A stretch of 39,275 nt of DNA from CAZZBK01 sp964652155. Lineage in GTDB: Bacteria > Planctomycetota > Planctomycetia > Pirellulales > PNKZ01. The notes below the pieces were generated by a model, which searched no databases, had not been told where the DNA came from, and saw only the letters and a program-made list of their open reading frames with translations. The stretch's first letter is position 1. Each line of letters begins with the position of its first letter. A program made the translations under genes and the position numbers. Shown here piece by piece: positions 33,079 to 39,275 of the stretch. Location of the stretch: positions 1-39,275 of the forward strand of contig CAZZBK010000039.1 in NCBI GenBank assembly GCA_964652155.1, read 5' to 3'.

Positions 33079-34488
33079 TCACTCCACATCAATCGTGAGC
33101 TTGATCGGATAGATCAATCCCCAGTCGTGCCGGCGTTCGTATGACTCAAGTGCGGTCACCAGATCTGGCTTAACAAGCCCTTCGAATCGCTTACGGCCAT
33201 CAACCGTAACCGTGACGCTTTTAGCGACATCGACCATGCGTGGATGCAACCAGATGGTCAGCCTTGAGACATTCTCGGTGGTGACATCGAATCGATTGTC
33301 GCCTCGATTAATGGCGTCGATCATCGCCCCGCGACGTGTGACGCGCCGATGCTCTAATCGCCATTCATCGAAATCCTCGCCTTGGCCGATCAGTTCGTCA
33401 TATTCCAACGATCCGGCGGACGCCTCATTCAAAGTCAACCAGCGATTGTGACGCACCGGATGTAGGTAGTTCGGCGCAAAGCCCTGCGGCGAAGCCAATG
33501 TGATGTGAGCGTAGTAGGGGTCTCGCCGGAGTGTTTGCGATCGTTTGAGGTATTCCGCAACCTGCGGGCGCATTAGCGCAAAATCGTGTGACCCATCCAG
33601 CTCGTAATAGGTGTGGTCCAAGTTTTCACGGGTAAAGATGCGATGGCTCCAGCGTCCGTACTCGATATCGGTATGGTGCCAGCGCTCCCCTTTTTCTGCG
33701 TCATGAATCGCTTGCACGATGCACATCGGCGTACCGCGGATCACGGGCCAATAGCCGTAGTCCCAAGCCCCGGCACAAGAGATGATCGACGCAAAGCGAT
33801 CCGGTTGTCGTCCGGCGTGATGAAATGCTCCGAAGCCTCCCATTGAGTGCCCGAGGAGAAACACCCGGTTCGGATCAATGTTAAACCGTTCTTTGCAATC
33901 CGCGATGACGTCTGCCAAGTAGGCCTCTGAGCTGCGTAGGCACCAGCGATAAGAGGACTCGTACTTGCCGGGGGCCGAGGGCCCCACCGTGATCATACCC
34001 GTCGCCTCGAACATATCGCCCGAGCGATATGTGCTGGAGGGGGAGTCGGGTAACGGATAACGCAGCGTGTGCATCGCGGCGTCGCGCGACGTATTGAGCC
34101 CGCCACCGTGCATAAACACGATTAGCCCCGTGGGGGTTGTGGCTTGGTAACTCTTGGGGACCACGAAATACAACAAATCGTCTGGATACTTTTCGAGCCG
34201 CTCGACCGATCGAAATTTTTCTTCCGCATGATAACCCGCTTTGACCGCCGGAAAGGCCCGCGCACTTAAGGCGCGAATGACCGCTTCGATGTCGCCAGAA
34301 AACTGCCTCAATCGCGTTTGCAACCTCTCTCGGTTATCGACTGTCGCGAGGTATTCGCGCGACAATCGAACCGCCATGTCGAGATCCATCGATCCTGGAG
34401 GCGCCGCTTGAGTGGCCCTCGTGGCCAGGAAGGTCAGTAAGAAAAGCCCCCCAAGAAACCGTTTGCTTGGCAGCTTTGCAAAGCTCAT
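33079..34488 (-). CDS. Secreted alpha/beta hydrolase (esterase-like)
   Basis: 469 aa. The start at 34488 (MSFAKLPSKRFLGGLFLLTFLATRATQAA) is a signal peptide. A helical N-terminal stretch (about 30-100) precedes the hydrolase core: oxyanion-type MHGGG at about residue 126, nucleophile in LGHSMGGFGAF at about 213-223, a candidate acid in QAIHDAEKG and a candidate base in DGSHDF at about 300. A C-terminal beta-rich domain follows from about 340. The layout resembles planctomycete exported esterases or prolyl-oligopeptidase-like hydrolases. Substrate unknown. GGTCCG hairpin copies lie directly on both sides, so the gene may sit in a recently rearranged block. No ribosome site is visible. Confidence 0.85.
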   Translation of the reverse strand: MSFAKLPSKRFLGGLFLLTFLATRATQAAPPGSMDLDMAVRLSREYLATVDNRERLQTRLRQFSGDIEAVIRALSARAFPAVKAGYHAEEKFRSVERLEKYPDDLLYFVVPKSYQATTPTGLIVFMHGGGLNTSRDAAMHTLRYPLPDSPSSTYRSGDMFEATGMITVGPSAPGKYESSYRWCLRSSEAYLADVIADCKERFNIDPNRVFLLGHSMGGFGAFHHAGRQPDRFASIISCAGAWDYGYWPVIRGTPMCIVQAIHDAEKGERWHHTDIEYGRWSHRIFTRENLDHTYYELDGSHDFALMRPQVAEYLKRSQTLRRDPYYAHITLASPQGFAPNYLHPVRHNRWLTLNEASAGSLEYDELIGQGEDFDEWRLEHRRVTRRGAMIDAINRGDNRFDVTTENVSRLTIWLHPRMVDVAKSVTVTVDGRKRFEGLVKPDLVTALESYERRHDWGLIYPIKLTIDVE

Positions 34489-34571
34489 GATCGATGGCCG
34501 CCGCGGAAAGAAAGATGACCCTTTGTTCGCATTCTATGCGAGGGACCACCCCGGCGGCAAATCTTGCATCG

Positions 34572-34600
34572 ATAGCCGGTCCGAGACGGACCGGATGTGC
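34572..34600 (+). repeat. GGTCCG hairpin repeat, copy 2
   Basis: CCGGTCCG-AGA-CGGACCGG stem at 34576-34594 with ATAG before and ATGTGC after, in the same orientation as copy 1. The two copies bracket the secreted hydrolase gene. Confidence 0.85.
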
Positions 34601-34656
34601 GAGGTACAAGTCGATCGAAACTTGACCGGCAATCGATGAGTCTCAACCGTGCCCGT

Positions 34657-34675
34657 CCGGTCCGAGACGGACCGG
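34657..34675 (+). repeat. GGTCCG hairpin repeat, copy 3
   Basis: The 19-bp hairpin CCGGTCCG-AGA-CGGACCGG is identical to the core of copy 2, 62 bp further on, but without the ATAG and ATGTGC flanks. It lies 47 bp past the 3' end of fliG. Confidence 0.8.
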
Positions 34676-34721
34676 CTCTGCGGAGACGTCCGATCGCAAG
34701 CCGGGACCGGTGGCGAGGGAA

Positions 34722-35717
34722 CTACACAAGCTCTTCGTTCTCTTCTTCGCCTTGCAGTTGGATCTCGCCAGCGTCTTCCAGACGACGCACGATGTCGACG
34801 ATCTGCTGCTGCACCTGCTCGACGGCCGAACGCTTGACCGGCCCGAGGTACTCCATCTCTTCGCGGAGCATGTCGGCCGCGCGACTCGACATATTGCCCA
34901 AGATCTTCTGCTTGAGTTCCTCGCTGGCCGTTTTGAGGGCCATCGCCCATTGCGAGGTCTCGACGTTCTTGAGCAAGGCCTGAACCTCCTTGGGCCCGAA
35001 CTTGACAATGTCCTCGAAGACAAACATCAAGCGGCGAATCTCTTCGACGAGATCGGGGTCTTCCTGCGAGAGGTTTTCGAGCAGCGCCCGTTCGGTGGCC
35101 CGATCGGTCACGTTCAGGATCCCGGCCACGCTCTCAACGCCGCCGGCCGTCTCGAACTGCTGGTTCATCAGGCTGGCCATGCGGCGTTCCAAGCCCGATT
35201 CGACATCCTTGATGATCTCAGGATTCGTTTGGCCCATGTGGGCAATGCGACGAATGACGGCCAGTTGGCGATCGGTGGGCAAACCCGCCACGATCTCGGC
35301 TGCCTTGGCGGCCTGCAAGTGGGTGAGGATGAGCGCGATGGTCTGCGGGTGCTCGTCCATAATAAAGGTGAGCAATTGCTGGCTGTCGATCTGCTTGAGA
35401 AAGCTGAACGGCAGCGCCTCGATTTGCTGGCGCACGTTTTCGAGCGTGCCCGAAGCGTTTTTGCCGAGCGCCTTTTCGACCAAATTTTTGGCCAGGTCGA
35501 GCCCGCCGGTGCTGTTGCTCGTCGAGTTCGGGTTGGCGTTGGCGAATTCGAGGATCGCGGCCTCTTGTTCCTCGCCGCCGATGGCCGACATTTTGGCGAT
35601 TTCGATCGAAACCGCCTCGACCTGCTTGGGAGTGAGCTTGGAGAGCAAATTGCCGGCCAAGTCCTCGGGCATGCTCATCAACAGCACGGCCGCCTTGCGG
35701 AGTTCGGTGGCCACCAT
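34722..35717 (-). CDS. fliG: Flagellar motor switch protein FliG
   Basis: 331 aa with the start at 35717 (MVATELRKAAVLLMSMPED), equal to the usual FliG length. A longer frame overlapping cheX is rejected. FliG is the rotor protein linking the MS ring, C ring and stator. The N-terminal domain is followed by the middle domain with EHPQT at 122-126 and by the C-terminal domain with MFVFEDIVKFGPKEVQ and MSSRAADMLREEMEYLGPV. The charged DDR part of the torque helix seen in most FliG proteins reads GPK here. cheX lies 116 bp upstream on the same strand. Together they indicate a flagellated life stage, as in budding planctomycetes with swarmer cells. Confidence 0.95.
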   Translation of the reverse strand: MVATELRKAAVLLMSMPEDLAGNLLSKLTPKQVEAVSIEIAKMSAIGGEEQEAAILEFANANPNSTSNSTGGLDLAKNLVEKALGKNASGTLENVRQQIEALPFSFLKQIDSQQLLTFIMDEHPQTIALILTHLQAAKAAEIVAGLPTDRQLAVIRRIAHMGQTNPEIIKDVESGLERRMASLMNQQFETAGGVESVAGILNVTDRATERALLENLSQEDPDLVEEIRRLMFVFEDIVKFGPKEVQALLKNVETSQWAMALKTASEELKQKILGNMSSRAADMLREEMEYLGPVKRSAVEQVQQQIVDIVRRLEDAGEIQLQGEEENEELV

Positions 35718-35833
35718 GTTGGACGAGCCTCGAAAAGGTTCCGGCGCTGGCATCCACCGCCGCGCGTTCTCAGCGCGCATCGACCCTTTGCACGCTTCGA
35801 CTTGAGTCCGCCAGCAGTGACAGCACCGCTGAA

Positions 35834-36307
35834 TCAGACTCGGGCCAGTTCGGGCGACGGGGTCAGGCCGACTTCCAGCTTCATCGGGCCCCAAGGCGTT
35901 TCGTAAGGGACACTGACCGGGGTGACATTCGAGGGGAAGCGAATGCGGTGTCGTCCGCCGGTAATCACGCTGGGCAAACTGATCGACATATCGAACTCGC
36001 TCAGTTCGGCCTTGGCCGACCCGGCCACCATGTTGGTCATTTCGCCGACGGCGTCGATCACGTCGTCGTCAATCTCGTCGGTTTCGACCATCAACAGCGT
36101 GCTGGCCACCTTGAGTGCGACGCTCTGCGACAGGCTTAGGATGACCATGCCCATCGCTCGACCTGACAGGCCAATGATGCCGCTGATCTCATGCAGTCGG
36201 CCGGTCTGCAGGCCCAATTCGCCGCGTTGAATTTCGCAACTCAACATCGTCCGAAAGGTATTGGCCGTCGACAGCAAAAACGGATTGATGTATTCAGCAC
36301 GCATCAT
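35834..36307 (-). CDS. cheX: CheX/CheC-family chemotaxis phosphatase
   Basis: 157 aa from the first of two adjacent ATGs (36307 or 36304). MRAEYINPFLLSTANTFRTM is the usual CheX start, with the conserved NPF. The phosphatase signature E-x-x-N is seen as E89-M-T-N92 inside DAVGEMTNMVAGSAK, the motif that positions water for removing phosphate from CheY-P. CheX has one such motif per chain and works as a dimer. The C-terminus has SVPYETPWGPMKLEVGL. It lies upstream of fliG on the same strand, fitting control of the motor. It could also be called CheC-like, but its short single-motif form favours CheX. Confidence 0.85.
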   Translation of the reverse strand: MMRAEYINPFLLSTANTFRTMLSCEIQRGELGLQTGRLHEISGIIGLSGRAMGMVILSLSQSVALKVASTLLMVETDEIDDDVIDAVGEMTNMVAGSAKAELSEFDMSISLPSVITGGRHRIRFPSNVTPVSVPYETPWGPMKLEVGLTPSPELARV

Positions 36308-36501
36308 GAGAGCAAACCACCCGGGGCTCAATCGTCCGCACGTCACTTGCGGCACCGAGCCGAGACAACGAGCAGGACAATGTCACTCGAACTCTAGGTT
36401 TAGAATGTTCCGAGTCAAAATGACCGCTCCAAGAAATCCCTCGCGGCGATGGTCAAGGGTGCGATCGTAACGCTTGTAGCGACCGCGTGGCGGAAAGTCC
36501 G

Positions 36502-37983
36502 TTAGTGGGCTTGCCAATGGTCGAGCGGATCGAGCGGATAGATCGGCCGCGGCGTGCGATGCCACGTGAACGCGGTCAGATCCGACTGCGTGGTCCCCGG
36601 CGAGTCGACCCGGATCAGCCCCTGTCGCCACCGCGCGAAGAATTGAAAATTGCTGGCTGTCTTCACGACCACCATTTTCGCGTCGGTGATGTCGAGCCCC
36701 AGGTGCGTGTAGAGCACCGGGTGATTGACGGCGAAACTGCGATGGCCGACCAGGGCAATCGAGATCGAGCCGACCTGCAGCAAGGCGGTGCGTTGCAGAT
36801 CGCAGAGGCCTCGATCGCGCAGATCGACACAACAGCCGAGCGACACAGCCGCCACTTGGCCGGTGACCTGCACGGGTTGACTGAACACGTGATCGATTTT
36901 GCCTCCCAACTCGACCGTAATCGTCGCGCCGACCCCGGCCGCGATGGCCGTCTCGAGCGCCTCGTGGTCCACCATCGGAACGAGTGCCGGCGCGGTGATA
37001 TTCTCTTCGAGCATCGCACGAAGAATGCAGGTACTGTCTCCAGGCGCGCCGCCAAACACCGAGTCCCCCGTGTCCGACAGGATGATTAACCCCGCGGGAG
37101 CTTGTTGAGCCTGCCGCACCGCGCTGTTGGCCGCGACACGCTCGGAGCGCCAGAATTGCTCGCGCAGGCTCCAGGCCAGGTTGGCCATTTCGATCGCGAG
37201 TGACTCGGCCAACCGCGGATCGTTATCCGTGTGGACCACGACGGCCCAGCCCCCCTCGGCCACGTCCAACCACGGTTGCATCGGGTAGGGCGAAACATCC
37301 AGCACGTTTGGTTGCCGCTCCAACTCGCGCGCCCGGTCGAACCATTGCTGCATCGGACCCGCTGACGTCAGGAACTGATCCTGCGGCGTGATCATGGGGA
37401 TTTTGCGCCACGCGCGCACGGGACGAATTTCGCTCTGCAACATGCGGAGCAGAATTCGACCTGCTTTCCGCCCCGTGGCCGGAGGGTCGTGAGGTTGCGT
37501 CTCGTGACCGACCAGGGCGTCGGCGCACGCCACCATCTGGCGCGTGATATTCGCATGATGATCGAAGGCGACGACGATGGGCACGCTTGGGCCGACCAGC
37601 TCGCGCACCTGCTGCAACACATGCCCCTCGACGTCGTCGACGCGCTCCGACGCGGCCGCGCCGTGCAATGACAGAAACACGCCGTCGACCGGCAGCGACT
37701 CACGTAGCGCGGAGAGTAATCGCTGCGTAAGAAATTCCAACGTGGGAGCCGTGATCGTACCGCCGGCGCTCCCCCAGGCCCGAATGAGCGGCAGCAGCGT
37801 GATGGCCTGATTCGACTCGGCGACCACCTCGAGAAATCCGCCGATTGGCCCCACGCCCTGCATCCGTTCGATAACCTCGTGACCGAAGTACAGGCCATAC
37901 TCCTCAAAATCCGACCGCTCCGCGACGATCGGGCTGAAGGAGTCGGTCTCCTGAGCCAACTCGGCCACGGCAATACGCATCAT
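36502..37983 (-). CDS. M81 family (MlrC-like) metallopeptidase
   Basis: 493 aa. Two adjacent ATGs (37983 and 37980) follow GAGGTGAG; the second has the better spacing. The N-terminal domain MRIAVAELAQETDSFSP and SLHGAAASERVDDVEGHVL, then AFDHHANITRQM with paired histidines, identify the MlrC family, named after the protein acting last in microcystin breakdown. Further motifs are PMITPQDQFLTSAGPM and ILSDTGDSVFGGAPGDST. Most family members outside toxin degraders have no known substrate. It follows the PTPS-type gene by 12 bp in one unit, which does not suggest a shared pathway. No signal peptide. Confidence 0.9.
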   Translation of the reverse strand: MMRIAVAELAQETDSFSPIVAERSDFEEYGLYFGHEVIERMQGVGPIGGFLEVVAESNQAITLLPLIRAWGSAGGTITAPTLEFLTQRLLSALRESLPVDGVFLSLHGAAASERVDDVEGHVLQQVRELVGPSVPIVVAFDHHANITRQMVACADALVGHETQPHDPPATGRKAGRILLRMLQSEIRPVRAWRKIPMITPQDQFLTSAGPMQQWFDRARELERQPNVLDVSPYPMQPWLDVAEGGWAVVVHTDNDPRLAESLAIEMANLAWSLREQFWRSERVAANSAVRQAQQAPAGLIILSDTGDSVFGGAPGDSTCILRAMLEENITAPALVPMVDHEALETAIAAGVGATITVELGGKIDHVFSQPVQVTGQVAAVSLGCCVDLRDRGLCDLQRTALLQVGSISIALVGHRSFAVNHPVLYTHLGLDITDAKMVVVKTASNFQFFARWRQGLIRVDSPGTTQSDLTAFTWHRTPRPIYPLDPLDHWQAH

Positions 37984-37995
37984 CTCACCTCGCTC

Positions 37996-38487
37996 TTAAA
38001 GTTCGCTCAGCTCGCAAACGGCCGACTGACCGTTGCACTCGTCCACCTCGACCGCGGCGCGCGTGGGTCGCCAGCCAGTCTTGGCCTGCAACTGCTCGAT
38101 CAATCGCGTGGCAATGAGCTTCGCCAGCAATTCGGCCGTGGTGTTGGGGATCGGCAGCAGGATACAGTCGCCGCGCGGAAACACCCAACGGCGGTCCTCA
38201 AAGATCGCCTCGACACTCTGCTCGTCGGCGACCACGCGAATCGTTGGGTGCTGTGTCGGTAGCAGCATGTGATGATCCCAGTCGTCGACGATGCTCTTGA
38301 GCGTGTCGCGGAGCGCGATAAAGTCGACCACATAGTGATTCTCGTCGAGCGGGCCCGACACGTCGGCCGAGACCCGGTAGTTATGCCCATGCAGCCGTTC
38401 GCAGACATTGCCGCCGAAGGTAATGAAGTGCGCCGCGCTAAAGACCAGGTAGTCTTTCGTCATCCGCACGCGATACTGCTCGTTCAT
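37996..38487 (-). CDS. queD: 6-pyruvoyl-tetrahydropterin synthase/QueD family (CExxHGH type)
   Basis: 163 aa. The ATG at 38487 overlaps the folP stop by 4 nt (ATGA), so translation is coupled. H20, H33 and H35 are the zinc ligands, and D71-H72 lies in the DDWDHH catalytic segment. The signature is C29-E30-R-L-HGH. Plain QueD enzymes have CxxxHGH and the folate-pathway PTPS-III form has a glutamate; here both Cys and Glu are present. That pattern fits the reported dual PTPS-I/III enzymes that serve both queuosine and folate synthesis. Pairing with folP supports a folate role. This family assignment is from memory of the motif and should be tested. Confidence 0.87.
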   Translation of the reverse strand: MNEQYRVRMTKDYLVFSAAHFITFGGNVCERLHGHNYRVSADVSGPLDENHYVVDFIALRDTLKSIVDDWDHHMLLPTQHPTIRVVADEQSVEAIFEDRRWVFPRGDCILLPIPNTTAELLAKLIATRLIEQLQAKTGWRPTRAAVEVDECNGQSAVCELSEL

Positions 38488-39275
38488 GTCAGGCTCTCTT
38501 TGATAGGCAATTGCAGAGGTCGGCCGTTGATGCCGCCGGTGGCCTCAAATAACAGCAGCGCCTGTCGGGTCGCGGCGACGTCATGCACGCGCAGCACTTG
38601 CACCCCTTGCCGAGCAAGTGACAAGCTCACGCCGATCGTGCCGTAGGTCCGATCCACGCTGGGCTCGCCGAGCACCTTGGCAATAAATCCCTTGCGCGAG
38701 TGGCCGACCAGCAGCGGACACCCGAGCGCATGAAAGCGCCACGTATGCGCCGCCAGTGTCAGATTGTGCTGGTGGGTCTTGCCAAAGCCAATGCCCGGGT
38801 CGAGACAAATGCGCGTCGGGTCCACCCCTGCCGCGAGCAGCGCATCGCGCCGCTGCGACAAGTAGGCGTAGATATCGAGCACCACGTCCCGGTACTGCGG
38901 GTCGTCTTGCATCGTTTGCGGAGTCCCCTGCATGTGCATGACACACACGCCGCAGCGGCTTTCGACCACCACGCGCAGCATGTCGGGATCCCCTTGCAAG
39001 CCGGTCACGTCGTTGACGATCTCGGCCCCAGCGTCGAGCGCTGCGCGGGCGACGTCGGCTTTCGAGGTGTCGATCGAGACGGGCACCTTGAGCTGGCGGC
39101 AGATCGCCTCGACGACCGGAATCACGCGGCGATGCTCTTCATCGGCCGCGACGGCCGTCGAGTACGGCCGGGTACTCTCGCCGCCGATGTCGAGCACGTC
39201 GGCGCCGTCGGCCACGAGTCGCTCGGCCTGCGCGACAGCCGCGCCCGGGTCGAGGTACCGTCCACCGTCGGAGAA
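38484..39275 (-). CDS. folP: Dihydropteroate synthase FolP (N-terminus beyond window)
   Basis: The last 263 residues of the enzyme; the start lies to the right of the window. The first visible residues, FSDGGRYLDPG, are the conserved pterin/phosphate motif that follows NVTPD. Further motifs are DIGGESTRP, VSIDTSKADVARAAL, NDVTGL, MHMQGTPQTMQ, DPGIGFGKTHQHN and LVGHSRKGFI. It joins 6-hydroxymethyl-dihydropterin diphosphate to p-aminobenzoate, the sulfonamide-sensitive step of folate synthesis, in the cytoplasm. The QueD/PTPS-family gene overlaps its stop by 4 nt. Confidence 0.96.
   Translation of the reverse strand, partial: FSDGGRYLDPGAAVAQAERLVADGADVLDIGGESTRPYSTAVAADEEHRRVIPVVEAICRQLKVPVSIDTSKADVARAALDAGAEIVNDVTGLQGDPDMLRVVVESRCGVCVMHMQGTPQTMQDDPQYRDVVLDIYAYLSQRRDALLAAGVDPTRICLDPGIGFGKTHQHNLTLAAHTWRFHALGCPLLVGHSRKGFIAKVLGEPSVDRTYGTIGVSLSLARQGVQVLRVHDVAATRQALLLFEATGGINGRPLQLPIKESLT

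Noticed and set aside
33014..34675. CRISPR array
   Set aside because: The hairpin repeats are irregularly spaced (62 bp to 1.5 kb) and bracket a gene; there is no regular spacer pattern.
35718..35894. Longer FliG N-terminus
   Set aside because: It would overlap cheX, adds Cys/Arg-rich residues foreign to FliG, and FliG normally begins as at 35717.

Overview
The window looks like a planctomycete chromosome, probably order Pirellulales. The evidence is a DUF1501 / PSCyt1-PSD1 / PVC-type CxxCH heme-protein set, high GC, many long secreted proteins, weak or absent Shine-Dalgarno sites and many palindromic intergenic repeats. I see no rRNA, tRNA, CRISPR array, phage genes or full insertion sequence. 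The sequence is chromosomal housekeeping and lineage-specific genes separated by repeat-rich spacers.

Layout. (1) 1-7210, minus strand: a three-gene exported heme and dehydrogenase operon, in transcription order CxxCH sorbosone-dehydrogenase-like protein, PSCyt1/PSD1 cytochrome, Tat-exported DUF1501 (cut by the window edge). (2) 7791-10794, plus: a compact cassette of a membrane protein, a DUF2252 kinase-like protein and a DUF4239 bestrophin-like membrane protein. (3) 10987-13270, minus: ceramidase-like hydrolase and HSL-type esterase, coupled. (4) 13570-18000: Gfo/Idh/MocA oxidoreductase, APC permease with a cytosolic C-terminal domain, MobA. (5) 17804-19702: secreted Pro/Ser-rich protein. 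(6) 19908-21804: ammonium transporter with a well-formed sigma-54 promoter upstream and a strong intrinsic terminator downstream. (7) 22082-27385: a large unrecognised membrane protein (1124 aa) followed directly by a CbiQ-type ECF transmembrane subunit, convergent with a degenerate LarA paralogue. (8) 27556-31638: lipoprotein fusing a TlpA thioredoxin to a Ca-binding beta-propeller-like region, then a divergent phosphoglycerate-kinase homologue. (9) 32251-32727: small secreted protein with about 40 cysteines and its own terminator. (10) 33079-34488: secreted alpha/beta hydrolase flanked by copies of a hairpin repeat. (11) 34722-39275, minus: fliG and cheX, then an MlrC-like protein, a PTPS/QueD-family enzyme with a CExxHGH motif, and folP.

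The least-described material is between genes. Two copies (174 and 83 bp) of a miniature transposable element share 8-11 bp terminal inverted repeats (GTGTGAGC...), and both are bounded by 9-bp target duplications. The long copy carries an extra palindromic insert. Two further loci hold inverted pairs of REP-like hairpins in which the two arms differ by compensatory base-pair changes. A GGTCCG hairpin occurs three times around one hydrolase gene, and a 78-bp dispersed repeat occurs in two spacers. Among genes, the strongest leads are the possible dual-function PTPS-I/III enzyme coupled to folP, the 1124-aa protein plus CbiQ pair beside a LarA paralogue, the PGK homologue without its usual catalytic motifs, and the DUF2252 cassette. 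All family assignments come from reading the sequence by eye; no search was run.
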